Positions 16,446-25,910 of a DNA stretch of 64,000 nucleotides are shown one piece after another (the stretch's first letter is position 1; each line of letters starts with the position of its first letter). The DNA is from Tyzzerella sp. Lineage in GTDB: Bacteria; Bacillota; Clostridia; Lachnospirales; Anaerotignaceae. The notes beneath the pieces were generated by a model. The model did no database searches, was not told where the DNA came from, and saw nothing but the letters and a program-made list of their open reading frames with translations. The position numbers and the translations under genes are program-made. The stretch spans positions 1-64,000 of the forward strand of contig DXZA01000067.1 of the NCBI GenBank assembly GCA_019415525.1. Direction: 5' to 3'.

Positions 16446-18673
16446 TATGCACCTCCTGTGGCTTTATCTTTAGATTTTCTTATAAATTCAACCTCTCTAA
16501 GAAAATCTTTTATACTTCTGTCGTTACTGTTTTCTACTTTATCAATATAAATATTAATATCACCTTGTTTAACATTTTCTGTTTTAGAATTATAACGGTC
16601 AGCTTCTGGCTGTGTTAAAACTCTTTCACCTTTATGTAAAATGGCTCTGTAACCGTCAAAAGGAACTTCACGAAGTCCTGTTCTGTTGCTTCCGTCACTA
16701 TCCTTGCCACCTTCGTTCATCTCTTCTTTACCACTTCTCCAAAAAGCTAATTTATCAACTAACCAACTTACTTTGTCAGATACCCAACTTTGAATGTCAC
16801 TCCATACTCCTTTTATGCCGTCCCAAAGACCATTAAAAATATCTTTTCCAGCTGTCTTAAAATCTTCTATTTTTTCAGATATAGAAGTTTTTATATCATT
16901 AATCTTTGTTTTTATATCTGTTTTAATTTCAGTAAATTTTTCAGTTACTCCATTTTTAAAGCCTTCAAATACACTTTTTGCTGTGGTTTTAAATTCTTCA
17001 ATTTTATTACTTATTCCTGTTTTAACTTCATCAACTTTTGTTGTAACAGCTGTTTTAATATCAGTAAACTTTTCAACTACTCCATTTTTAAAACCTTCAA
17101 ATACATTTTTTGCTGTGGTTTTAAATTCTTCAACTTTATTATTTATACCTGTTTTTATTTCTTCAATTTTATTTGTCACAGTAGTTTTTATGTTTTCCCA
17201 TATTTCTGAAAGCTTTGTAAATAACTCTTGACACTTTGCCTTTACAGTATCCCAATTCATATAAAGGGCAATACCTGCCGAAACAAGAAGACCTATAAGC
17301 GTTGCTATTGCTCCAAATGGGTTTGCAGCCATAACTGCATTTAAAAGCCCCTGTGCTGTTGTTACCCCTGTTAATGCTGTTTTAAAAGCCATAAACAGAG
17401 GTACTATTGTACTTATTATTTGAAAAGCAACAAAGCCTGCCACAGTTCCACCAAGTACAGGAATTATAATATTAAGATTGTCTGTAACAAAATTTACAGC
17501 GTTTCCAATACCATTAAATACATTATCAGTAACAGTCTGTATTGTAGGCATATTTTCATTTACCCAGTTTGCAAACTCATTAAGTTTAGGAAGTAGTTTT
17601 TCCCCTAAAGGTATCATCACACCTGTTTCTATTTGTCTGCCTATACCCGTAAAAGCACTTTCCAAGCTATCGTATTTAATATTATTTATATCTTCCATAG
17701 TGGCTTTTGTTCGGTCAAACTCGCCATTTGTATTTGTAAGGGCATTTACAGCACTTTGCCCCATATCTTCCCACATAGTTCCAAAAAGATTTACACCTGC
17801 TGTATTTTTTACAACCTCATCATCACAGTTATTTAATGCTTCTGCTACTTGCCTAAATGCTTCGTTGGCACTTTCGCCACCTTCGGCAAACTTAACTTGC
17901 ATTTCATCAGCATTAAGCCCAAGTTTTTCAAAGGCTAAAACTGTTGTTTCGCTTCCGTCTTTGGCACGTATACCAAATTCCTTTACAGCGTCCCCAAGTT
18001 TATCAATATCAAATACACCACTTTCAGCACCGTTTTTAATCATATTAAACATATCTTCGGCACTAAATCCTAACTGGCTAAAATGTACAGAATATTCATT
18101 TATACTATCAAGCAAGTTTCCATTTTTGTCCAAGCCTCCTTGACTTCCTTGTGCTATAAGGTTGAAGGCTTCCTCACTAGTCAATCCAAATTGTTTCATC
18201 ATCATATCGGCTGTTCTTGTGCTTTCCTGCACTTCAAAGCCGAATGTATCTCTTAAGGCAATAGCATTTTGAGTAGTTTTTTCAAGTTCTTCACCTGTCA
18301 AGCCTGTTTGATTTTTAACCTCTGCCATAGCCTGTGCTATATCTTCAAAACTTTCACCATAGTTATTTGAATATATATTTTTAAGACTCTGTTCAAGGTT
18401 TTTCATTTCTTCATCTGTTGCCCCTGTTTGAGTTTGAAGTGTATTATAAGACTGTTTAAGCTCATCAGCTTTTTTTACACAACTTGCAATAGTATCAACT
18501 GTTTTTTTAATAGTTGCACCAATAGCAAAGGCTTTTGCAAGGTTTACTAAACTTGTTTTTAAATTTGTGTTTGATGTTTCAGCTTGACTGGCTGTATCTC
18601 TGAAACTTTGTAAATCTCTTATTCCCTGTGTACCATTTACAACAATATCTGTAAAAAGAGAACCAAGGTTCAC
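16445..18673 (-). CDS. Tail tape measure protein
   Basis: This 742-residue protein sets tail length. The N-terminal half holds a TP901-type tape measure domain (FGMxxEEAFN-like QFGLTSEEAFNLIAQGSQ; AKDGSETTVLAFEKLG). Two hydrophobic segments lie near residues 405-470. Residues about 495-640 carry a 44-residue repeat (unit begins NKxEEFKTTAK, contains VFEGFKNGV) present twice plus a partial third. The GTG start follows AGGTGCAGGA. The repeat array is a plausible source of tail-length variation. Confidence 0.92.
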   Translation of the reverse strand: MNLGSLFTDIVVNGTQGIRDLQSFRDTASQAETSNTNLKTSLVNLAKAFAIGATIKKTVDTIASCVKKADELKQSYNTLQTQTGATDEEMKNLEQSLKNIYSNNYGESFEDIAQAMAEVKNQTGLTGEELEKTTQNAIALRDTFGFEVQESTRTADMMMKQFGLTSEEAFNLIAQGSQGGLDKNGNLLDSINEYSVHFSQLGFSAEDMFNMIKNGAESGVFDIDKLGDAVKEFGIRAKDGSETTVLAFEKLGLNADEMQVKFAEGGESANEAFRQVAEALNNCDDEVVKNTAGVNLFGTMWEDMGQSAVNALTNTNGEFDRTKATMEDINNIKYDSLESAFTGIGRQIETGVMIPLGEKLLPKLNEFANWVNENMPTIQTVTDNVFNGIGNAVNFVTDNLNIIIPVLGGTVAGFVAFQIISTIVPLFMAFKTALTGVTTAQGLLNAVMAANPFGAIATLIGLLVSAGIALYMNWDTVKAKCQELFTKLSEIWENIKTTVTNKIEEIKTGINNKVEEFKTTAKNVFEGFKNGVVEKFTDIKTAVTTKVDEVKTGISNKIEEFKTTAKSVFEGFKNGVTEKFTEIKTDIKTKINDIKTSISEKIEDFKTAGKDIFNGLWDGIKGVWSDIQSWVSDKVSWLVDKLAFWRSGKEEMNEGGKDSDGSNRTGLREVPFDGYRAILHKGERVLTQPEADRYNSKTENVKQGDINIYIDKVENSNDRSIKDFLREVEFIRKSKDKATGGA

Positions 18674-18681
18674 TCCTGCAC

Positions 18682-18963
18682 CTATAAGCTACCACCTCCA
18701 AACTTTTCCCTAAGAGCTTTTCTGTCAGGTTCTGTCTGCTGTAATATATAACACTCTTGAAGGTACTCTCTGCCCTCTTTTGTCTGTGACATTTTATATA
18801 TATAAGCGTCACGTAAAAGTACTTGATATGTATAACAACCCAGTTCTAAAACTTCATTAAAATTAAGCCCTGTATAGTCTGATATATACTTTAATTCATC
18901 TGTTTCAGCATAAAAATATTGTTCTTCTGTTGGTTCATTTTGTGGAATATGGGGGAAAATCAC
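18682..18963 (-). CDS. Tail assembly chaperone, distal part (GT-like)
   Basis: This 93-residue acidic protein (GLNFNEVLELGCYTYQVLLRDAYIYK) matches the position and style of the T part of siphovirus G/GT tail chaperones. Its GTG overlaps the upstream TGA as GTGA. The frame is -1 relative to the upstream gene and is open for four codons upstream of the GTG, so it may be made by reinitiation or as a frameshift fusion. Confidence 0.68.
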   Translation of the reverse strand: MIFPHIPQNEPTEEQYFYAETDELKYISDYTGLNFNEVLELGCYTYQVLLRDAYIYKMSQTKEGREYLQECYILQQTEPDRKALREKFGGGSL

Positions 18964-19277
18964 TCCCCCATAATTTTAAAACTATGTTCTAAATAATCCT
19001 TTAATATATAAAGGGCTGTTGTAGGTTCTTCAATCATATTTTCAATTTTTGTTTTCGAAAAATGTATTTTATTTATATTCCTATTGAATATATCAGTAAG
19101 TAGGCTGTAAAGTTCTTCAAAGGCTTCATTGTCTGTTTTTGTGTCAGCCTTTGTAAGTTCCATTAAATTTATCATCATAGCCCTTGTAGGCGGCTTAATA
19201 TTTAAAATCTTACCGTTTTTAAGTTTTATACTATAATGCTTATTTTTAAGTTTTCCTAAATCTATCAAATATAACAC
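18960..19277 (-). CDS. Tail assembly chaperone, proximal part (G-like)
   Basis: This 105-residue protein lies between the tail tube and tape measure genes. Its N-terminal beta strands (YSIKLKNGKILNIKPPTRAMMINLMEL) are typical of G-like chaperones. Its last codons are ATG GGG GAG TGA, with a CCCCC run just beyond that could pair with the G run. It presumably coats the tape measure during tail assembly. Confidence 0.7.
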   Translation of the reverse strand: MLYLIDLGKLKNKHYSIKLKNGKILNIKPPTRAMMINLMELTKADTKTDNEAFEELYSLLTDIFNRNINKIHFSKTKIENMIEEPTTALYILKDYLEHSFKIMGE

Positions 19278-19280
19278 TCC

Positions 19281-19826
19281 TTATGCTGTTATTGAGCTGT
19301 CAACCTCGTTATATATAATTAAAGTTCCTTCATCATCGTGGGGCTGTGCTTTAAACTCTGCATTTATAACGGTTTCTTTATCCTTAGCAAAAGCAAGCTC
19401 AAAACCTGCTTCATTAGAGCCTACAATAGTAACTCTTATATCTCCGTCAACTTTATCTTCATGTACAAAATGAACTACATATTTTTTACCGTTATAATTA
19501 CCTGCACCACCTATTTTTACTGTGCGTGTGTGCTTTTCTGTGTCTTTTGATACTCTTGCTGTACTGCATAACTTATTTAATGTATCACCGTTCCAAGTCA
19601 TAACACCGCTTTTAAGTACTGCTTCTTCTGCTGTTATAAGTTTCTTTGAAACAATGCCTAAATCATCTTTAGCTTCATAGAATGTTGGTGTATATGTAAG
19701 AGTTGCTCCACCCTGTATAAGTCCTAAAAGTTTTTCTTCTGTTTCAATAGTTGTATTTTCAGGAATTGTTTCTGTAAATTCATCAATGTACAATTTGCCA
19801 CTACCTAATACAATTCTTTCACCCAT
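19281..19826 (-). CDS. Major tail tube protein
   Basis: This 181-residue protein begins GERIVLGSGKLYIDEF and contains the GATLTYTPTFYEAKDDLG region of phi13/TP901-type tail tube proteins. Position between the tail terminator and tail chaperone genes fits. TAATG overlap with the upstream gene. Confidence 0.85.
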   Translation of the reverse strand: MGERIVLGSGKLYIDEFTETIPENTTIETEEKLLGLIQGGATLTYTPTFYEAKDDLGIVSKKLITAEEAVLKSGVMTWNGDTLNKLCSTARVSKDTEKHTRTVKIGGAGNYNGKKYVVHFVHEDKVDGDIRVTIVGSNEAGFELAFAKDKETVINAEFKAQPHDDEGTLIIYNEVDSSITA

Positions 19827-20194
19827 TAAAAATTCACCTCTTTATTTTTAACATTTAATATAAAATATCCTTTAAAATGATGCGTTCCTGTTTCATAGTT
19901 ATATATATTTCCTCCACCTGTTTGAACTACCGATAAAATATTATCAGTCAAAGGCTTATCACCACTTGTAAGTATTGCTTTTTTAACATCATCAAGTATA
20001 TTCATAGCCTTTACAAAGTCATTTGATATAGCTGTAATTTCAAGCCTATATTCTTCTTTTACAGTATCTGCCCTTTGTGGAATTATGGTATATACAATAG
20101 TGTCTAAATCATCAATACAAGCACCATAATAATTTACTGAATAGCCTGTACCATTTAATATTTTCGAAATATCCTCTGTTACTTTTTTAATCAT
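19826..20194 (-). CDS. Tail terminator / completion protein
   Basis: This roughly 122-residue protein matches the neck-to-tail terminator position and shows the short alpha/beta pattern of that group, ending HFKGYFILNVKNKE. The ATG at 20194 overlaps the previous stop; a TTG lies one codon upstream. Confidence 0.7.
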   Translation of the reverse strand: MIKKVTEDISKILNGTGYSVNYYGACIDDLDTIVYTIIPQRADTVKEEYRLEITAISNDFVKAMNILDDVKKAILTSGDKPLTDNILSVVQTGGGNIYNYETGTHHFKGYFILNVKNKEVNF

Positions 20195-20621
20195 CAATCA
20201 AAATCCCTTCAAAATTTTCAAGTATAAAATCTCTGTTTTCTTCTATGGCTTCTCTTAAAAATTGGTTAGGGTGCATACCTTTTGTGCTATGCCATTTGCC
20301 TTTTCTGTCTTGATATGTCCAAGGCACTTCCTTTCGCCCATTTCCTTCTATGGCATAAAGTCCAGTACCTTCATGTACATAAATAGCAATTTCATTATTT
20401 GAGCCTACACGACCTGTAAAAACACCGTTTTCATATGTGACTGTATGGTCAATACTTTCTCTTATGTGACCTCTCTCCCCACTTCCGTCACCTATGGGAC
20501 ATTTTTCCTGTGCTTCTTGAACTAAATATATACAAGTATCATCAAGAGCCTGTATAATTCTTTCAGGAAGTACATTTTCAATTAAATTTTCAATATTTAC
20601 TGTGATACTATTATTTGTCAC
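20187..20621 (-). CDS. HK97 gp10-like head-tail protein
   Basis: This 144-residue protein has the motifs of the HK97 gp10 family: VQEAQEKCPIGDGSGERGHIRESI, then YVHEGTG and HPNQFLREAIEENR. It has a GTGA overlap with the gene before it. Confidence 0.85.
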   Translation of the reverse strand: MTNNSITVNIENLIENVLPERIIQALDDTCIYLVQEAQEKCPIGDGSGERGHIRESIDHTVTYENGVFTGRVGSNNEIAIYVHEGTGLYAIEGNGRKEVPWTYQDRKGKWHSTKGMHPNQFLREAIEENRDFILENFEGILIDD

Positions 20622-20920
20622 ACTATCATCTCCAATTCAAGTTGGGTATATCGTGTAAATGGGTTTATACTCTTTATTAAAAATTCATCATCAGATATTA
20701 ATTTATATTGTTTTTGTGGTCTAAATTCTTTGTAGTTTGTCAGTCCTATATATATATGTTGAAAATAAGCAATATCACCATTTACCCCTGTTATACTTTT
20801 ATAATTTATTGCAACATCAATATCTTTTAAATAAACCCAACTTTCATTTTTTATTCCAAACTGGTTTTTTTCAATTTTCTTTTCGTATAGTTCAAATATT
20901 TTCATCTGTCTATTTATCAC
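20618..20920 (-). CDS. Head closure / head-tail adaptor protein
   Basis: This roughly 100-residue protein is the stopper-like neck component by position and by its beta-barrel-like pattern (WVYLKDIDVAINY, RPQKQYKLISDDEFLIKSINPF). GGGGG five bases before a GTG at 20920, with GTGA overlap, sets the start; the frame extends four codons more. Confidence 0.72.
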   Translation of the reverse strand: MINRQMKIFELYEKKIEKNQFGIKNESWVYLKDIDVAINYKSITGVNGDIAYFQHIYIGLTNYKEFRPQKQYKLISDDEFLIKSINPFTRYTQLELEMIV

Positions 20921-21228
20921 AATATCCCCCACTTTTTATTTTTGCTGTATTTAATAGAATCAAGCTGTTTTAATATATAGTGTGGGTATTCATCAATATA
21001 ACTTTCAGACACTCCACTATAACTTTGTGAAGAAAGCCCCTCTGTACCAAATCTATTAAGTTTTACAACTGCCATATCAACAAGAACATTTATCATACTT
21101 TGATTGTTTTCATCAAAAGTAATATTTGTATAATCAGATATTTCAATTATTGTTTTTTCAATAATAAGGCTGATTAAAGCCTCATTTGTATTACTTGATA
21201 ATAATTTTATCTGTTCTAATATTTCCAT
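20917..21228 (-). CDS. Head-tail connector (gp6-like)
   Basis: This 103-residue helical protein starts LEQIKLLSSNTNEALISLIIEK and contains YTNITFDE and a GLSSQSYSGVSESY segment, the hallmark of phage_connect_1 / DNA-packaging connectors. It follows the capsid gene directly. Confidence 0.82.
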   Translation of the reverse strand: MEILEQIKLLSSNTNEALISLIIEKTIIEISDYTNITFDENNQSMINVLVDMAVVKLNRFGTEGLSSQSYSGVSESYIDEYPHYILKQLDSIKYSKNKKWGIL

Positions 21229-21251
21229 TAATCAGCCCTCCTAAATAGTTA

Positions 21252-22034
21252 TTATCCTGCGTTTTTTGTAAGTTTAACTGAATATGTATCATCAACAAGA
21301 GCCATAACTCCATAGCGGTCATAAACAACCGTATTATCTTTGGTTTCAACATCTCTATCCTGCTCAACAGAACCTTCTTTTTTTACAAAAAGTCTTACAG
21401 CGTCCTTTTTTGTTATATATGCTGTTTCCGCTGGTACAAGTTTACTGAATAATACAGGTAAACCACATATTGTGCCAAACTGTCCAGTATAGAGAATTTC
21501 TCCTTGTTTACTTGATATAAAATCAGTATCTTTTCTTATTAAGGCTCTTAAATCATTACCCATAATAACAAACATGTCTTCTTCAACCTCTTTGTTAAGG
21601 TCTGCCAAAGCGTCAACAATTGCTGAATATCCAAAAGTTGTATATTGATAGTTATTTGATATTTTAGCTACTTCCTCCATATATTCAGTTCTAATTTCAT
21701 TTGCCATTAATGTTGATGCACCATTTGTAAGAACATCTAAAAGATACGGGTCTTTCATAATATCCATATCGTTATAAACAAAGGTCTGCTGGTATCTGCT
21801 TACTTCATATTCTACTGGTGTAAATGTTACTCCACCTTTTGTTGTATTTTTTGCACCTTTAGCAAGTTTTTCAACTTTACCTGTGTATGTATACTTGTTT
21901 ATAACCTTTTTCATACCTGCTGTTTCTGTAAGGGTATAATCAGTAGTAAAAAGGCTTCTAACATCAAGTTTTGTATTGACTAAATCAGTCATTTTATTTT
22001 CAATTACAATATTGTCATATCCTGTTATTGCCAT
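21252..22034 (-). CDS. Major capsid protein (HK97 fold expected)
   Basis: This 260-residue protein lies between scaffold and connector genes. It shows an N-terminal arm, the E-loop like segment (GKVEKLAKGAKNTTKGGVTF), and the P-domain segment DMFVIMGNDLRALIRKD. GAGGTGA precedes the start. No protease gene or long N-terminal delta domain is visible, fitting a separate scaffold. Confidence 0.85.
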   Translation of the reverse strand: MAITGYDNIVIENKMTDLVNTKLDVRSLFTTDYTLTETAGMKKVINKYTYTGKVEKLAKGAKNTTKGGVTFTPVEYEVSRYQQTFVYNDMDIMKDPYLLDVLTNGASTLMANEIRTEYMEEVAKISNNYQYTTFGYSAIVDALADLNKEVEEDMFVIMGNDLRALIRKDTDFISSKQGEILYTGQFGTICGLPVLFSKLVPAETAYITKKDAVRLFVKKEGSVEQDRDVETKDNTVVYDRYGVMALVDDTYSVKLTKNAG

Positions 22035-22047
22035 TTAAAAATTCACC

Positions 22048-22617
22048 TCATTTTTTTATAAGTTCCATATATAATTCTTTATTATTTTTAAAAATTTCGT
22101 TCTGCTCTGATACAGACATTTTTTTAAACTGTTCTTTTGTAATAGTTCCATAGTCTGTGCCACCCTCAGAACCTTTAATTCTTCCGCCAATATTTTTTAA
22201 TCTTTTATCAACTTCACTTTTAACTGCTTTTTTAAAGAGTTTTTCAAGGTTGTTTATTTTCTCAAGACATTCTTCCTCGTCATCACTTGTTACAATAAAA
22301 TCTGCAAAACCTGCGTCAAGTCCTCTTGAATTTAAAACCTTGCTTATTTCAGCTTTTGTATTAGCTAACTTATATTTTGAAAGTTCATCTTGTAGGTCCT
22401 TAATAGCTTGACTTGTTTCGGCTTTTTCTCTCTGCTCTGCGTCAAGTCCTTCAAGTCCTTTTTTCTTTTTATCTTTTTCAATACCTTTTAAGGCTTCTGC
22501 TATAAGTTTTGTTACATCTTCTTTAGTAAGACCCTTTTGTCCTTCCTCGGGGTCTGCTGGGTCTGTTACTGTTGGGTCTGTCGGGTCTGTTATTGTTTGG
22601 TCTATATCATTATCCAT
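22048..22617 (-). CDS. Capsid scaffolding protein (DUF4355-like)
   Basis: This roughly 189-residue acidic protein has a Thr/Pro/Asp-rich N-terminus, a charged coiled coil (KKKGLEGLDAEQREKAETSQ) and a C-terminal capsid-binding end (YGTITKEQFKKMSVSEQNEIF), as in DUF4355 scaffolds. The ATG at 22617 has GAGG at a good distance; a TTG two codons earlier is too close. Confidence 0.82.
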   Translation of the reverse strand: MDNDIDQTITDPTDPTVTDPADPEEGQKGLTKEDVTKLIAEALKGIEKDKKKKGLEGLDAEQREKAETSQAIKDLQDELSKYKLANTKAEISKVLNSRGLDAGFADFIVTSDDEEECLEKINNLEKLFKKAVKSEVDKRLKNIGGRIKGSEGGTDYGTITKEQFKKMSVSEQNEIFKNNKELYMELIKK

Positions 22618-23413
22618 TTTCAATACCTCTTTTCTTCATCTCAAGTTTTGTTAATATTCTTATTCCACATCTACAACGTGGGTGATGTATAGGTTCAAGT
22701 TCATCAAGGGGGATAGGATTTTTCTTTGTTTCCTCTGCCAGTCTTGCACACAAATCACAATGTTTGTCATCATCTATATAAGCATAGTAGCCTAGTTTAT
22801 ATCCTTTTTCTTTGCCTTGATTAATTCGCCCTTGATTTATGGTTCTCATAATTTCAGTTCTTGCCAGTCTGTCGGCTTCATTGTATGCTACACCGTGTCT
22901 TGCCATAAGAGTTGCTATAACTCTGTCCATTGTAGTTCTACCTGCCACAGCAGATGAAATTTCTCTTTGAAGTGTATTTATAAACTTTCTGCTGTTTCTT
23001 TGTATACGTGTTTTAAAGTTTGCACCTTTAAAATTTGCATTTATAACTCCAAGCATTTTTTCATCATTGGTTAAATTCCAAACAACAGCACCTTCCATAT
23101 TTGAAGGCTTTCCAAGTACTGAAATATAAGTGTCCTCAAGTATTTTTGTTATAAGTGCTATTTCCTTACTTTCTCTTTGACCTGTAATATTTTCTATACT
23201 TTTTAAAAGCTCATTAAATCTCCCATAACGATAAAGGTTTGTAGTGCTTATTCCGTCATCTGAAATCATATTGTAATAAAGATTTACAATATCTTTTTTA
23301 ATAAGTTCTGCCTGTTCTTTATATAGCTTTAAGAGTTCTTTTTTTGCCTTTTTAGATTGAATATTATATGTATTACCACCTAAACGCTTTTCCCAATATT
23401 CTTTATTAGTCAT
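22610..23413 (-). CDS. Minor head protein (SPP1 gp7 family)
   Basis: This 267-residue protein ends with the phage head-morphogenesis domain: RLARTEIMRTINQGR, then CDLCARLAEE and HHPRCRCGI, which are the typical Cys/His pairs. It overlaps the portal gene by eight bases. Confidence 0.88.
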   Translation of the reverse strand: MTNKEYWEKRLGGNTYNIQSKKAKKELLKLYKEQAELIKKDIVNLYYNMISDDGISTTNLYRYGRFNELLKSIENITGQRESKEIALITKILEDTYISVLGKPSNMEGAVVWNLTNDEKMLGVINANFKGANFKTRIQRNSRKFINTLQREISSAVAGRTTMDRVIATLMARHGVAYNEADRLARTEIMRTINQGRINQGKEKGYKLGYYAYIDDDKHCDLCARLAEETKKNPIPLDELEPIHHPRCRCGIRILTKLEMKKRGIENG

Positions 23414-24674
23414 TTAAACCACCATATATATCAATACTGTTTGCTTCTTTTACCCTTTCAACTTCCTTGTCTATATCAGTAACAAAAGGAATTTGACTTA
23501 GTAATGTTTCATCAGAAACAAGGTTTCTTAATTGATTTACTGTTTGAGCTGTTTCAAGAACATTTTCAGGAAGGTTAATAGTAAATATAATTTTTATATC
23601 ATCAGGTACAGTAAGGCTTTTTATTTCCATATATTCAAATATTAATTTATTTCTTTGTATTATAGATTTTTTAAACTTACGCTGTTTATTTGAAATATTG
23701 TTAAGTGTTCCTAAAAGTTTATATCTCATAGCAACACCACTTACATTATTAGCAAAGTTATTATCTGACATATCAGGTGTAAAGCTAAGTTTATGAATAT
23801 CAGAAACAATTCTGTTTTTAATTTCTTCATTGTTAGAGCTTTGTTTTAATATGAATTGTGGATTTAAGTTTTCACCATAAAAAACTCTGCTTTCTTTCAT
23901 TTTTTTAATATCTTCTGTGTCAACATAATCTGTATTAAAAAATAAATAAGCATTATTAAAATAGTCTTGCTCGTTTATTGTGTCACTTTCCAAATAGTCG
24001 TAAGCGTCAATAAGACTTACAATATTCTCAAAATCACCACGTCTAATATCGTTATTTTCATATACCACAATAGGAATATCAGTAAATATATTTGCTGTTT
24101 CTTCAATTAAAGAGCCATTTTTATATTTTCTTATACTTTCTTTACTATAAATTTCAACATAATCAGTTTGAATATTATCTACTGTTGTAACTGTCCAAAA
24201 TCTAACAGCATATATAAGATTTTTTTCAATACTGTTTGAATAAATAAGAACAACTTCTTTATTATCGAAAGTATGAAACTTTAATACTCCTTCTTTATCT
24301 AAATATAAAAGCTGTATTCCATAGCCATATTCAGCACAGGCTGTTGCTATTTTTATATTTTCTCCTTCTTCATCAGCTATATTAAGTATGTTTAAATACT
24401 CTGTAATGTCATCTGTATCACTTGAATAAGTTACAGGAGAACCAAGGAAAACTGCTGTATTTGTTGTTACTATATAATCAGCGAAAGAGTGTAAAAGTTT
24501 GTTGTTAGGCTTAGACTCATCAGAAAAAGTTCTCATTCTTATTTTTGGATTTTTTGTTTTATAGTAATCATCAAGGCTTTTTAGTCTGTTAAGTTCACTA
24601 CTACAAAAAGCCTTTATATAATAATCAGCGTCAGAATAATTTATACTTTTATCATCATCAATGTAATACACCAC
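23406..24674 (-). CDS. Portal protein (SPP1 gp6 type)
   Basis: This 422-residue protein shows the Phage_prot_Gp6 pattern: DYIVTTNTAVFLGSPVTY, CAEYGYGIQLLYLD and FANNVSGVAMRYKL. It forms the dodecameric DNA gate at one capsid vertex. Two adjacent GTG codons can serve as start; GGGGG favours the second (24671). Confidence 0.9.
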   Translation of the reverse strand: MVYYIDDDKSINYSDADYYIKAFCSSELNRLKSLDDYYKTKNPKIRMRTFSDESKPNNKLLHSFADYIVTTNTAVFLGSPVTYSSDTDDITEYLNILNIADEEGENIKIATACAEYGYGIQLLYLDKEGVLKFHTFDNKEVVLIYSNSIEKNLIYAVRFWTVTTVDNIQTDYVEIYSKESIRKYKNGSLIEETANIFTDIPIVVYENNDIRRGDFENIVSLIDAYDYLESDTINEQDYFNNAYLFFNTDYVDTEDIKKMKESRVFYGENLNPQFILKQSSNNEEIKNRIVSDIHKLSFTPDMSDNNFANNVSGVAMRYKLLGTLNNISNKQRKFKKSIIQRNKLIFEYMEIKSLTVPDDIKIIFTINLPENVLETAQTVNQLRNLVSDETLLSQIPFVTDIDKEVERVKEANSIDIYGGLND

Positions 24675-24683
24675 TGCACCCCC

Positions 24684-25910
24684 TTATAAGCCGAAAAGTG
24701 TTTTGTCTATTTGCCCCATACCTTTTCTTTTGTCTACAATCTGTATTGCATATCTTAAAGCGTCCATAAAATGATTAAATGTATCTATGGGCTTATTAAT
24801 ATATTCATTTGTGTTTTTGTCTTTCTGCCAAGTATAATTTTCAAATTCTGTTTTTGTTTTGGGGCATTTTGAAGGAACATATATTTTATAATTCTGTAAT
24901 TTTTGTATACCATAATTAATACTGTCTTGACCTTTTTCACAGGCTTTTATTCTTCTAACTCCTGCTCTTTTAATTTCTTCAATACTCTTTTTCTCTGCAC
25001 TATCTGCAATTATTATGTTTTTTCCATAGCCTTTTGCTATTATGATATTTGCTATTTCCTCATTAACAAGACCTGTGTCACCGTATTCATCTATTACATA
25101 CAATTCCTTACTATTTATATCTACCAAAGCCACAATAAAAGCTGTTGTATCATTTATAAAACCAAAGTCAAGACCTGCTATTGTAATGAAACGCTTTTCT
25201 TTTATAAGTTCATTTATATCAAAGTCAATAAACTCAACATTTGTATATACTCTCTTATCAAGTGATGCAAACTTTCCAAGGGCATATATACAGTAATAAG
25301 CAAAGTTTGTTTTCTTCATATTGTTTAATGTTTCAATATAGCTATCAGGTAAAAACTTATTATCTTTATATGTGGTATGAAGTATAAAAGCATTGTTTTT
25401 ATTTTCTTTAAAAAAATTTAGGTAACACCAATTAGCTTTACTTATAGGATTGAAACTTAATATTATTTGTAAGTTAGGGGAATTTGCTCTTAATCTTAAA
25501 TCAAGCTGTGTATAGTCATTGACATTAAGCTCTGTTGCTTCCTCAATCCATATATCAGTAATATCTGTTATTGATTTTATTTTTTCGCTGTCATCTATAC
25601 CTTTAAACAATAAAATTGAGCCATTGGGCAAATTAATAGTTAAGTTAGTTTCATTGACTTTACAACGCTTAAGTATTCCTATATCACTAAGTATTGATTT
25701 AATAAGAGAAAAACAACTATCCCTTAAAGTTGTTTTTACCTTTCTAACTACTAATATTTTTCTTTTACCTTTAAGAGCCTTTAATATAATTTTTTGTGCT
25801 ATAAATACACTTTTCCCACTACCTGCACCACCATAATAAACTTCAATTCTATTTTTATAACTTCCAACATAAGGCTTGTATGTATTATTGATGTTTAAAT
25901 CAACATTCAT
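24684..25910 (-). CDS. Terminase large subunit (PBSX family)
   Basis: This roughly 408-residue packaging motor and nuclease has Walker A GGAGSGKS, Walker B IWIEEAT, and the nuclease acids in GLDFGFINDTTA and the D of FMDALRY near the C-terminus. The ATG at 25910 overlaps the small subunit stop; an ATG four codons earlier is possible. Confidence 0.93.
   Translation of the reverse strand: MNVDLNINNTYKPYVGSYKNRIEVYYGGAGSGKSVFIAQKIILKALKGKRKILVVRKVKTTLRDSCFSLIKSILSDIGILKRCKVNETNLTINLPNGSILLFKGIDDSEKIKSITDITDIWIEEATELNVNDYTQLDLRLRANSPNLQIILSFNPISKANWCYLNFFKENKNNAFILHTTYKDNKFLPDSYIETLNNMKKTNFAYYCIYALGKFASLDKRVYTNVEFIDFDINELIKEKRFITIAGLDFGFINDTTAFIVALVDINSKELYVIDEYGDTGLVNEEIANIIIAKGYGKNIIIADSAEKKSIEEIKRAGVRRIKACEKGQDSINYGIQKLQNYKIYVPSKCPKTKTEFENYTWQKDKNTNEYINKPIDTFNHFMDALRYAIQIVDKRKGMGQIDKTLFGL

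Noticed and set aside
17478..18143. Long plus-strand open frame of 221 codons
   Set aside because: It lies wholly antisense to the tape measure gene, is rich in Ser/Phe/Pro as reverse frames of coding DNA often are, and has no ribosome site.
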